From Entamoeba invadens IP1 (lineage: Eukaryota; Evosea; Mastigamoebida; Endamoebidae): 64,000 nt of DNA. Where the stretch lies: assembly GCF_000330505.1 (NCBI RefSeq), contig NW_004443770.1:103382-167381 (forward strand), given 5' to 3'. The notes below the pieces were generated by a model. It made no database searches, had not been told where the DNA came from, and saw only the letters and a program-made list of their open reading frames with translations. The translations under genes and the position numbers were made by a program. Shown in pieces: positions 31,867 through 41,383 of the stretch; position 1 is the stretch's first letter, and each line of letters opens with the position of its first letter.

Positions 31867-34056
31867 TTATTTTCTGATATAATACAACACATACGCGTTT
31901 GCTGTGACCAAGTCGTTTTCATTCTTTTCTTCAGAAGTGATCGAGTCGTTAAAATTGTACCACTTATTCCCGACTTTAGCAGACGTTGTGTAATGACCGA
32001 AGTTAATCGACCCCGAGTGGTTACATATAGCGCACAGCGAATAAATAGGTAGAGTCTTCTGATCATAGCACTTGACGTATTTTCTCAAGTCGAGGTCGTT
32101 GACAGGAAACTCGACCAGTGTCGTAACTTTCTCTGTCAAGTTTCCGTTTGCTTCCAAAAACCGTTTCAAGTGAATGACAAACACTTCGCTTGTTTTATAC
32201 AGTTCAATCTTTTTATGTGATGGCTGGACTTCTTTACACTTCGTGCAAAGTGCTTTATTTTCATTATTAAGTGATTCCTCCTCTTGGAATGTCTCTAACA
32301 ACTGTGTGAGTGTTACTTTCGTTTGTTCCTGTTTAGTATATGGTGACGTGTATATTTCAATGTATCTGAACGCGAAAGCGTCCAACGTTTCTCCTCTTAC
32401 AATTCCGCCATTTTCTTGACTAAAAATTATTTTAAAATTGTGGTCTTGTGTTGGGTGTGGAATTTTTTGAAAAATTTTTGTTGGACTTTTTTGCATCTTC
32501 TCGGTCTCAGGAGGATTTTTTTTCATCTCACTTTGTGATGTTTGAACTTTTGGGAGTGAAGTTTCAAATGCAGTGGAGTTATTTATATCCTTTTCCTTAT
32601 TAGTAGATAATACTAATATATTAGTTTGACTTTCTTTGTGTTCTTCTACTGTTGTTGTTAATAAGTTTTGCACTTCTATTTCTTTCTGTGATGTTGTTTG
32701 TCTACTCAGACAGTGTTTTAGACTCTCTCCTATAGTCTTCACCTTGACTTGATCTTTCTTAGGACTTTCTGAAGTATTAATGTGTAAAGAATTAACATCT
32801 AAAGAGCAAGACTTAGCTTCTATCTTCTCATCTTCTTTAATTCCATCACCCTCTTTTTTATCATCAATTCCATTTGAGAGGCAATTACCACTTAAGTCGT
32901 TATAAGGTCTCTCAAGCCAGTCATCGTTGGGAGATACACTAATATCATCTTCCACTAATTGATATACAGCGTCGTCGACTGCATCTAATTGAACGCTCCG
33001 AGGAAAGACAAGTGGCACTCTGTATGTGGTATAACTCGAGTAATTGACCACCACATCATACACCACAAACTCTTCGCATTCGCTTTGTTTCTCAACAACA
33101 GCGCACTCACTCCCTTCAGTAAAGTAATTTGCTTCATGGACCTTTGTGACATAGTTCTTGTACCCCAAGTCAAGTACCACATACGAGTGACTCATTTTGC
33201 CTCCCGCTGCTCTATACAGTCCAATGACTTCATTCAGCACACCTTCTTGTGTTTTATATGTGACGTCTATCTCAAAGCTTTTGATGTGTTTCAAGTATCT
33301 ATCGAAAATAATAAACTTAATGACTTTGGGCTGTTGCGGGAGTGCAAGTTGTAAATACACAAATGGCTCAAACCTCACATTTTCATTGCGGCAGACATCG
33401 CAAAGGAGTCTTGATTTATAGACGCCTGTAAAAACGTCCGTTATAATACTATTGGTGTGTTTTAAGTAATTCTTCCACTCCAGCTCCGCCCACTTAGCTT
33501 CGTTTTTACCATCATATTCCTCTTCTTTTTCAAAACCTTTTTCTGTGGTGTTTTTGTCAACGAATTTCGCATTTCTATTCAGGTCCTCGGCAATTTTGTC
33601 GAGTAAAACTGAAGTTAATTCTTGTGAGTCGTGTTGGTCGAAGCCAAGAAAATAGGGTGCGGCGGTGTCTATTTCTTTTTTTAATTCAGTCACATCAATA
33701 ATTTGCGTTTTGTCGGAATAATAGTCGTTGACTAACTCTGCAAATTTGGTGACTAATTTTCCTTGAGTCCCAAGTGCATTCGTTTTGTTGATTTCGCTTT
33801 GCCATGTTACGTTTTGGAAATAATTAACAAAAGAGGGAATGTGAAGTAAACACTGTAAGGAACTGTTTAAGTAACACGTGTTACCCAAATTTTTAATTCC
33901 ACGTACTCCTTTTACGTTTTGTGATATATAAATAGTTGCGGGTTTTGGAAAGTATTTCTTGTAATTTGCACTTAAAAAAGCGTGCTGCTTTCGTTTCTCC
34001 TCTTCCGTTTTGTCATCGGTTTTGAAAAACCGAGAATACTGGTTCTTACTGTCCAT
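31867..34056 (-). CDS. Ubiquitin-specific protease (USP/UBP, peptidase C19), 729 aa
   Basis: First ATG is 34056. The Cys box GIKNLGNTCYLNSSLQC places the nucleophile at Cys61; FDQHDSQELTSVLLD follows. A zinc-binding pair is visible as LLCDVC near residue 215 and LCTKC near 610. The His box reads FGHYTTSAKVGNKWYNFND (His688), followed by the usual YVLYYIRK end. Between residues about 345 and 560 a Ser/Thr/Glu/Lys-rich insertion of low complexity splits the catalytic domain, as in several USPs. All catalytic residues are present, so it should cleave ubiquitin from substrates. Which human subfamily it matches cannot be decided by eye. Confidence 0.93.
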   Translation of the reverse strand: MDSKNQYSRFFKTDDKTEEEKRKQHAFLSANYKKYFPKPATIYISQNVKGVRGIKNLGNTCYLNSSLQCLLHIPSFVNYFQNVTWQSEINKTNALGTQGKLVTKFAELVNDYYSDKTQIIDVTELKKEIDTAAPYFLGFDQHDSQELTSVLLDKIAEDLNRNAKFVDKNTTEKGFEKEEEYDGKNEAKWAELEWKNYLKHTNSIITDVFTGVYKSRLLCDVCRNENVRFEPFVYLQLALPQQPKVIKFIIFDRYLKHIKSFEIDVTYKTQEGVLNEVIGLYRAAGGKMSHSYVVLDLGYKNYVTKVHEANYFTEGSECAVVEKQSECEEFVVYDVVVNYSSYTTYRVPLVFPRSVQLDAVDDAVYQLVEDDISVSPNDDWLERPYNDLSGNCLSNGIDDKKEGDGIKEDEKIEAKSCSLDVNSLHINTSESPKKDQVKVKTIGESLKHCLSRQTTSQKEIEVQNLLTTTVEEHKESQTNILVLSTNKEKDINNSTAFETSLPKVQTSQSEMKKNPPETEKMQKSPTKIFQKIPHPTQDHNFKIIFSQENGGIVRGETLDAFAFRYIEIYTSPYTKQEQTKVTLTQLLETFQEEESLNNENKALCTKCKEVQPSHKKIELYKTSEVFVIHLKRFLEANGNLTEKVTTLVEFPVNDLDLRKYVKCYDQKTLPIYSLCAICNHSGSINFGHYTTSAKVGNKWYNFNDSITSEEKNENDLVTANAYVLYYIRK

Positions 34057-34582
34057 CAAAACGAAATTCTCATTTTTCTGTTTAAATTTTATCTTTCTAC
34101 ATTTTAATGCAATTTGATAAAATGTTTTGTTTGTTTTTTTATGAATAGAGCAGATAGTAATTATATAATAGTTTTTATTATTAACAAATAGTTAATAATA
34201 AAATTGTATTTTTTTATTAAAATATCTTATTTGATTTTTTATATTATTTTTTAATTCTGAATGGTAAATATTTTGTTTTTAAAAAAAATTATAGATTATT
34301 TGATATGTATTATTATTATTAAATTAATATTTTATGATGTATCAAAATATTAATTTTAAATAATAATTAATTATAGAGATTATAGAATTATAACCCGACT
34401 TTTTACAGTATAACACCATCTATCTTGTATTTGACACCTAACCATATATATGGTATATTATAATTTTAATTAACCAGATTAATATTATAATTAAATGAAA
34501 AACAGAGGTGATTGTGGAAAAAACAACAACTAAGAAAAATAAAAACGATCTTGAATGAACTAAAAAAAAATGAAATTTATAA
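34057..34582. other. AT-rich intergenic DNA between divergent genes
   Basis: A/T-rich, no coding frame; it must contain the promoters of the USP gene (minus) and of the three-exon gene (plus), but I cannot pick core elements with confidence. Confidence 0.45.
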
Positions 34583-35723
34583 ATGTGTGAACTCCAGCGT
34601 ATAAATGATGAGATGGATGTTCTTGAAAAAGCGTTAGAAACGTTGGGGAGTACTGTTACGATGTTAGAAAATGATGTTACAGTGTGTTATTAGATATTAA
34701 ATAGCCAATAGTTTCATGAATTTGAATAAACAAATCTTATAAATATAATTCTTTTTCTTAATAAAACTCAACCATAGGGATATCAGAATACTGGTCAACC
34801 AGGAATAACTCCAACAACTATAAATGATATTATAACAACAGAGCGTTCGAATTTTGAAATGTTGTGCACTTCGATCGAACAGATCAAACAGAATCAAACC
34901 TCTTCACAAGAAATATTTAAAACCTTTACTGAAGAATCTCTCAATGTGTTTTCCAAAGGACAAAGTCATACAAAAGAAGAAGTCCAAAACGTTCGAGATG
35001 ATATTATTCGTGCTGAAAAAGTCGTTGATTCTTTAGTCTCACAGACTATGGACGTTTGTGCTTTAATATTCCATACTTCATAAAAATGAAGTATATCATG
35101 AGTTTTATTTTTTTAATAAAATTATTTATTTTCTAATAAATGAATTAATAAACAATTTAAAAAATGAATTAAAAAATGAAGTATACAATGAGTTTTATTT
35201 CAAATGACTTTTATGACGTGTTTACCTGTAGATTGAGTCGATGTTATCATTAGGTCAAATCAGACAATATTCTTCGAAGAATTATCTTCCCAAAATGTCA
35301 CAATTTGCGGAGATCATGCAACACAATACAATCTATGTGTTGTCATCGTTTTGGGTCTGTGGATTATTGCAATACAATTCGACACCTGTGTTATGCTTTT
35401 GGAACACGGAGAAGACTTTAGCACTTCACATCTTCAATACGTTCTGTTTGATCTTTCAAAATAGTCAGGAGTACAAATATGATATGTCTAAAGGATCATT
35501 GGCTCGGGTCGAAAAAGACCCACACGTCGCTTTTAATGAAACAGAAGAATACGTGTCCGTCGAAGTACAAAGCGGCGCTGTGTTGACCCCAATGGGTAAG
35601 GCTAAACAATCGTTTGTTGTGAATACAGAATGCGTGCTTCTCAGATTCGACTCCGGAGATATGTTGGCTATCGACACACTCGGAGAATCTATCTTCATCG
35701 ACGGAAAACTCGTTACTATTTGA
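34583..35723 (+). CDS. Three-exon coiled-coil protein of unknown function, 288 aa
   Basis: Exons 34583-34681, 34778-35053 and 35232-35723. Donors are GTGTGT (34682, non-consensus) and GTTTGT (35054); acceptors are CCATAG (to 34777) and CTGTAG (to 35231). All joins are in phase 0 and all intronic stops are removed, which is strong support. Residues 1-125 are heptad-like helices (MDVLEKALETLGSTVTML, FEMLCTSIEQIKQN). The middle is hydrophobic (YVLSSFWVCGLLQYN) and the C-terminal 80 residues look beta-rich with an Asp/Gly turn pattern (RFDSGDMLAIDTLGESIF). The overall order, coiled coil followed by a small globular domain, is reminiscent of scaffold or adaptor proteins, but no family is recognised. 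Confidence 0.7.
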
Positions 35724-36078
35724 CTTGTGTGTATCTCTTCAGTCGATTCACTGTACTACTATTCATAGTTTTATTATTAATTAGATGCATATGTGTAATT
35801 ACTGTACCATAATTTATAGTTCTATTAATTATATCATTTAAATTGTATTTTTATTAATTGTATTATCATATATTATATTGATATATTATAATAATAATTA
35901 ATAACTATAATATATTAATATTATTATACTAAATATATTAATATATTATATGATTAAATTGGTATTTTTAAACTATAAACTAATTTTTATTATAGTAAAT
36001 AATAAATTGATGTAAGTTGGGATTGAAAAAGACAGAAAGAAACCTTTCTTGAAGGAGGAAAATAAGGGAAGAGGCAAT

Positions 36079-36330
36079 ATGGAAAAGAAGACAACCTCAC
36101 CAGTTAATGACTACGAAGAAACTAAAATGAAGTACAGAAATCTGAAAAAAGAGGTAAAAACACTCGACAAGAAGTCGAAAAGTTTGAAAAAGACACAGGC
36201 AACAGATGAAGAAAAGGAAACTATCACCCAGATTCTTAACACAAAGAAGCACGAACTGGACGAGGCAAAGACGCTCTATCACGAGAAGAGGTCTGAGAAA
36301 TGGAAGCAGAAATTTCACAGGGCCAATTAG
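36079..36330 (+). CDS. Small charged coiled-coil protein (83 aa)
   Basis: ATG 36079 (MEKKTTSPVNDYEET...). The whole length is one Lys/Glu-rich amphipathic helix, for example YRNLKKEVKTLDKKSKSL. The GC content is clearly above the flanks. The frame is open a further ten codons upstream but without ATG. No family recognised. Confidence 0.55.
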   Translation: MEKKTTSPVNDYEETKMKYRNLKKEVKTLDKKSKSLKKTQATDEEKETITQILNTKKHELDEAKTLYHEKRSEKWKQKFHRAN

Positions 36331-36429
36331 CTCACCCTCGTACTATTGAGTAATAAATTTTGACTACTGTCTTTTGGCATTAATTTGCGTATCAAGTAAT
36401 CTAAAAATAACAACACAATCAATACATGA

Positions 36430-36675
36430 TCATTTATGCCCGAACCTTCCTTTATTAGTTTTAGTATCATGAATGAACAAATCCAATTCTGCTTGAACTT
36501 CTTTTGTTATATCCTCTGAAGTTCCTTTTAAAAAAATATGTGTGCCATCGATTTCTTCTACGTCAATACTCTTTTTCTTTGCTATTTTCCTCGCTATAGC
36601 CAAAAGGTGTGGCTCTGTCACTGAAAATAGCATTCCTGCCGATTCTTCAAAACACCTCACATCTTGATATGACAT
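36430..36675 (-). CDS. Small protein, 81 aa, possible KH-like fold
   Basis: ATG 36675. The sequence alternates predicted helix (LLAIARKIAKKK), strand (VEEIDGTHIFLKG) and helix (DITKEVQAELDLF), an order compatible with a small alpha/beta RNA-binding fold such as KH, but the GxxG loop is not evident. It is convergent with 36079-36330. Hypothetical. Confidence 0.55.
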   Translation of the reverse strand: MSYQDVRCFEESAGMLFSVTEPHLLAIARKIAKKKSIDVEEIDGTHIFLKGTSEDITKEVQAELDLFIHDTKTNKGRFGHK

Positions 36676-36793
36676 TTGTATCTGTTCAATCTTAGTTTCA
36701 GATTTCCATTAGTTTAACAATATTATATATATTATATTATATATATATAATATATGATATATAAAATATATTATATATATAAAATATATTATA

Positions 36794-37124
36794 TATAAAA
36801 TATAAAATATAAAATATAAAATATAAAATATAAAATATAAAATATAAAATATAAAATATAAAATATAAAATATAAAATATAAAATATAAAATATAAAATA
36901 TAAAATATAAAATATAAAATATAAAATATAAAATATAAAATATAAAATATAAAATATAAAATATAAAATATAAAATATAAAATATAAAATATAAAATATA
37001 AAATATAAAATATAAAATATAAAATATAAAATATAAAATATAAAATATAAAATATAAAATATAAAATATAAAATATAAAATATAAAATATAAAATATAAA
37101 ATATAAAATATAAAATATAAAATA
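36794..37124. repeat. Perfect ATAAAAT heptamer tandem array, about 47 copies
   Basis: A 7-bp unit ATAAAAT repeats without visible interruption for about 330 bp. It is flanked on both sides by irregular TATA-rich sequence (36719-36793 and 37125-37185). The uniformity suggests recent expansion by slippage or unequal exchange. Confidence 0.95.
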
Positions 37125-37185
37125 TATATTATATATATTATATATATTATATAAAATATATTTTATATTATATATTATATATTTT

Positions 37186-38278
37186 AATTAAATCTAAAAA
37201 GAAACACACCAAAATTATTTTTGATCATAATCCTTGTTTTTAAATGTATCTTTGTGTGTCTGCTTGTCCATTGATAAAGACAATTTTTTTAAAAAAAGAC
37301 ATTTTTTTGATTGAATTAATTATTTTTGAATTGCTCAAATTTTTTTAAAAATGGTTTAAACATCCCGATAATTTACATTATAACGCTTTAAATTATTTTA
37401 GTTTTAACAATTTTTAAATGACAACAGAAGATCCAACAATCACAATAATAATAAGTAGTTCATTTATAAGTAAATAATGATATTATCAAACCCATAACAA
37501 TTTCAAATCATTAATTTCTGCGACACTCAGATAGTGCGTTTTTTTGGTGTCTGTTTTTCGATTTATAAGCTATTACAAAATCACTCCAATTTCAATTTTT
37601 TTGAAAATTCGTATTAAATCCTCCGAACCATTTTTTAACTATAATTATAACTTTTAATTTTTAAAATTCAAGTTTTATGTATTTTGTTGGTTTTTCTACT
37701 TTGTTGAACAAATAGTAAAATAAAATAATTCTAAATAGTAAAATAATATTAATTCTATTTTTTTAACTTTTTTAATTATTTAATCTAGTTATTATTAATA
37801 ATAGATTTTTGGGGTTATGTTTTTTTACAAACAATAAACAAACTAGAATTATATCTATAATTTACTATAATCCATAAGTTTCTGAATTCTTCTGATATTT
37901 AAAAATGTCATTTAAAGTGTTTTTGACGTTTTAACAAATTTATTTTTAAAAAAAGACGAAAAGTATTATTTTCGATTTGTTCATTAAAAAAATGTTATTT
38001 TTTGATTTATTTGCAGTTTTTCAAAAAAATCAAACTAAATTCCCGAATTTTAGCGTTTTTTAAACAAAAACAATTGAATTTTGAAAAAGTTCTCAAAAAG
38101 AGGATCTGGTGGAAAAACGAAATTGAAATTGAAAAAAATAACCCAACGTCTGGATAATTGTCTGTCGCAGCAGGTTGAAAACAAAAAGATAAAACAAACA
38201 GACCATTATTTATGTTGTCAGTACCCTTTTAATTATAACTTTGTCTTTAAGATACTGAAATTATTTGCATTTTTGTGA
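37186..38278. other. Intergenic region upstream of the TLC gene
   Basis: AT-rich with T/A homopolymers. From about 38075 to the stop at 38276-38278 a Lys-rich frame is open with only a TTG as first codon, ending two bases before the next gene's ATG; probably leader sequence. Confidence 0.5.
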
Positions 38279-39385
38279 ATGAAGAGGATCAAAGTTGTCA
38301 TTCACTCGGATTACAAAAAATCATCAAAACAGACAGATGTTGGAACGGTGGGACATTTAAGCGACAAAAACTTGAACAACTCAACCAGTACAATGAATGT
38401 TGTCAAGCAACCACCTCAAGTAATGACTAAATGGGACAAAGGATTCCTTCTCCAACTCGGTATGATCCTCCCAATTGTCCTTGTCTGCATCCCTTCTTCC
38501 TTCTCACGAGGAACAGAATTCTTGGACTCTCCACTTCCCACCCCAGTTGACTTAGTGTACTTCATAATACCGTTCACTGTTATCTCGCTTCTGAGAATCG
38601 TCTTAGCCCAAAACCTCTTTCTCAAAATTGCAAAGAAAGTTGTTTTTGTCAAACCAGATTGGACAAAGGAATTCACTGAATTCAGATATGAACGTTTTGG
38701 ACTGACGTTCTTTAAGTTCTTATATTACATGATGATCGCTCCTTTGGGTATTTATTTGTTTAGAAATGAAGACTGGATGCCAGCCGCGCTGTTTGGAAGA
38801 GGAAAATCAGATTTGATGCTCATCTATGAGAATTTCCCATATGTACCCGAAGTGAAATACCTCTCCATTTATTACTGTTTGGAGTTGGGATATCATTTCC
38901 ACAGTCTTGTGTTCCATCTCTGCTCAACACCAAGAAACGATTATTATGACACGTTGCTCCACCATGTTGCAACAATCTTTTTGGTTGTTTTCAGCTATCT
39001 CAACAACTGTGGGAGAATTGGGATTTGTGTGATGGTTCTCCACAACATTGTGGACGCCGTGATGTACTTCACAAAGTGCACCAATGACTTCAAAAATCAA
39101 ATTCCTTGTGACATCGGCTTCATTTTCTTGGTGATCTCTTATGCGAGGTTTAGACTCTGGGTTTTCCCAAGGTACATCATTTACGCTGCTTTCCAGGCGT
39201 ACCACGTCATTCCTGAAGGAGCAACGGGAGGGTACATTGTGTACGGACTTCTTGTTGGGATGCTGTGCAGTCTTTTGGTTCTCCACATCTACTGGTTTTC
39301 ACTCATCCTCGACATGGTGAAAAAGTTGTTTTCAAAAAAAGGTGTCGTAGACCCTCATGCAGTGAAACAAAAAACACAAGTTTAA
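38279..39385 (+). CDS. Ceramide synthase-like TLC (TRAM-LAG1-CLN8) membrane protein, 368 aa
   Basis: ATG 38279, directly after an upstream stop. Residues 1-50 are polar, then several membrane helices (LGMILPIVLVCIPSSF, VYFIIPFTVISLLRIVL and others). The Lag1 motif is clear: NDYYDTLLHHVATIFLVVFS with the His pair at 228-229, then NNCGRIGICVMVLHNIVD. In typical ceramide synthases the second block has HDxxD; here the first Asp is Asn256 while the second, Asp259, is kept. The C-terminus is a basic cytosolic tail. The enzyme would N-acylate a sphingoid base in the ER membrane. The changed residue could lower or alter activity, or be tolerated; Entamoeba has several Lag1 paralogues. Confidence 0.9.
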   Translation: MKRIKVVIHSDYKKSSKQTDVGTVGHLSDKNLNNSTSTMNVVKQPPQVMTKWDKGFLLQLGMILPIVLVCIPSSFSRGTEFLDSPLPTPVDLVYFIIPFTVISLLRIVLAQNLFLKIAKKVVFVKPDWTKEFTEFRYERFGLTFFKFLYYMMIAPLGIYLFRNEDWMPAALFGRGKSDLMLIYENFPYVPEVKYLSIYYCLELGYHFHSLVFHLCSTPRNDYYDTLLHHVATIFLVVFSYLNNCGRIGICVMVLHNIVDAVMYFTKCTNDFKNQIPCDIGFIFLVISYARFRLWVFPRYIIYAAFQAYHVIPEGATGGYIVYGLLVGMLCSLLVLHIYWFSLILDMVKKLFSKKGVVDPHAVKQKTQV

Positions 39386-39797
39386 CTGTAACATTCGTTT
39401 ATTTCCAGAGCGCAAAGCTTTCATGTAATTCACTTAATTCTTACCTTGATGAACAAAGCCAAGTTTGACTATTTGTTATACCAATTCATTTCAAATTCAA
39501 CCATAATTGAATTATCATATAATAATAGAATAACGTAAATAAAACAATCTGAAAAAGCAAACTATCAACGACTTTAAGCACTGATTCGCGTGTTGCTGGG
39601 AGATAGACGCATCCCATTTTGCAGTAGACCTCCTTCATGTTATTTCACGTGTTGTTCCCTATAGAGTGTGAGACGATATCATTTCATATCTTTTGACACA
39701 ATCACACTAAATGAAAAAAACACAAACCCTTCCTTCTGGCAATGTCAACAACTCTGACCTTTGCACTTTCAAGAATTGCACTTGTTCTTGTAATAAT
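39386..39797. other. Intergenic with unusually high GC, unresolved coding potential
   Basis: From about 39560 the composition looks coding. On the minus strand an ATG at about 39831 starts MEQTQNAFVGNELLQEQVQF and ends at a GTTTGTG donor-like site near 39731; on the plus strand an ATG near 39761 is open for about 35 codons. None can be completed into a convincing gene. Confidence 0.35.
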
Positions 39798-39906
39798 TCA
39801 TTTCCGACAAAAGCGTTTTGAGTCTGTTCCATTCGATTCCCCCAACTGAAATTGGCAGTTCTGAGTGTTCCTCCCGTGAAACCTAAAAAGTGACGAATAC
39901 AAAATA

Positions 39907-40524
39907 TTAAATAAGAACTTGGTCTTCCTTAGGCTTCGGCGACATATTTCTGACAAACTCCAACACGGCGTCTGCTTCGCTCTCTGAGAATCCGTTCATA
40001 GTTTTCACTATTTGGATCAGTGTGTCTTGCATTGGCTGTTTAATAGCTGTGATTTCGTTATAAATCTCCCGACGTGGTTTCTTCTCCTTATTAATTCTTC
40101 GTGTCTCCGATGACCTTGTGCTTCTGTCCTCCTCCGTTGAAGCCAAATAACTTTGGCAGCTTCTTGGCATCCGAACGCTCCGGCGGTCGGTGACGGACAT
40201 CTTTCGCAGTGGTTCTTTCTTTGGTTCGTGCAGTTTTAAATAGTCGATGATGTCTTTCAGAAACTCGCTAGTACTCAATATGTGGTCTCTTATCTCTCCG
40301 CCGTCTTTACGTTTCCATTTGTAGTGTCTTTCTTCCCCTCCTATTTCCTTTGTTATTGCAGATGGGAGAAACGAGATGTCCACCTCCGAGGGGGGTTCTT
40401 TATTAATATCAACGTGAGTACCAATCGCAGCGGCTTGAACGGGGGAGTGCGTCTTTGCTGGAACTTCCTCCGACTTGTCCAGTGGAATTTCAATCAACTT
40501 CGTGTCGCCCGTTTTGTCCTCCAT
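39907..40524 (-). CDS. Hypothetical charged protein, about 205-216 aa
   Basis: ATG 40524 (MEDKTGDTKLIEIP...). Ser/Arg/Glu-rich and probably disordered in the middle, with a helical block (LKDIIDYLKLHE) and a C-terminal helix pair (IVKTMNGFSESEADAVLEF). Unspliced, it ends at 39907 with KEDQVLI. A consensus donor GTTTGTC at 39958 and acceptor TTTTAG ending at 39883 would instead give a 76-bp intron and a last exon 39798-39882; a second donor-like GTTCTT in the last codons would give another frame (VSREEHSELPISVGG...). The 3' sequence is open in all three frames, so the C-terminus is unresolved. No family recognised. Confidence 0.65.
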   Translation of the reverse strand: MEDKTGDTKLIEIPLDKSEEVPAKTHSPVQAAAIGTHVDINKEPPSEVDISFLPSAITKEIGGEERHYKWKRKDGGEIRDHILSTSEFLKDIIDYLKLHEPKKEPLRKMSVTDRRSVRMPRSCQSYLASTEEDRSTRSSETRRINKEKKPRREIYNEITAIKQPMQDTLIQIVKTMNGFSESEADAVLEFVRNMSPKPKEDQVLI

Positions 40525-40786
40525 CGGCCTCTTCTTTTTTCAGATGAAAAACAATTTCTATCTTTTGCTCTTTTTGTTCTCAAAAAAAACAAAAACCCTT
40601 CAAAGAAAAAGGAAAAACGTCTCCGTCACTTTTTATCTTTTCTTCACGCTCCTTCGCTAACAGGGAAGTTACTATACTTGATAATACAGTTTACTAATTT
40701 CTAATAGTACAATAAGCTGCAGTATAAAACAAATTCTATATGTATGGTTACTTATACTACAAGGAGTAATACAGGAAAATGCAAAA

Positions 40787-41174
40787 TCAATCTAAATTTT
40801 CAGTGGCTTGGTCAAAATCTTCCTTGGCAAGCTTGACCTTTCTGATAATTCTGTCGAGCGCGTTTTCCAAAGCGACTTTTGGTGTGATGACGCCGTCGGT
40901 ACGGATTGTCATTTCGATCACATATTTGAGTGGATGTGGTTGTCTATATCCTGCAAAGATGACATGTTTGTCGTTAAGAAGTTCACTACACGTCAACTCT
41001 TAAACTGAAGACCTTGTAAACTAAAGAAGAAATAACAAACACTCGAATCATATTCCCTGCCGTGTGGTCTTCTTTGACAAAAGTAAACTTGCAAACATTC
41101 CCATTCTCTTCACATAGAATTTTCTGCTCGTTTGGCTGCATACGATATATCTCATTCAAGTCAGGTGCGTTCAT
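40787..41174 (-). CDS. RPB11: RNA polymerase II subunit RPB11, 110 aa, one intron
   Basis: Exon 1 is 41041-41174 and exon 2 is 40787-40985. A GTTTGTTA donor at 41040 and TGTAG acceptor at 40986 define a 55-bp intron. Spliced in phase 2 the conserved block reads DHTAGNMIRVELLNDKHV then FAGYRQPHPLKYVIE, matching the RPB11/AC19/archaeal Rpo11 family, and within it the Pol II form (human has DHTLGNIIKSQLLKD and FAGYKVPHPLEH, from memory). RPB11 pairs with RPB3 to nucleate polymerase assembly. The length matches the usual 115-120 aa. Without the intron both halves would be taken for separate tiny genes. Confidence 0.9.
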
Positions 41175-41383
41175 TCGTTGCTTTCAATTATTTTTTTTAA
41201 GTTTTTATTTTCTTTGAGGAATAAAATGTTATATATAACATTTTAGTCCATTGCATGGAGATTAGTGATGACGTGTTGCATGTCTTTTGATTACTATTTA
41301 ATTTATAATATTACTTTATTATTATAAAATATTAATTATTATTAATTATTATTAATTATTATAGATATTATTAATTATTAGAA

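Noticed and set aside
36794..37124. Heptamer array considered as a CRISPR-like or telomeric repeat
   Set aside because: No spacers, unit unlike any telomere repeat, internal location between genes.
38081..38278. 65-codon frame directly upstream of the TLC gene
   Set aside because: Begins with TTG and ends just before the real ATG; probably 5' leader.
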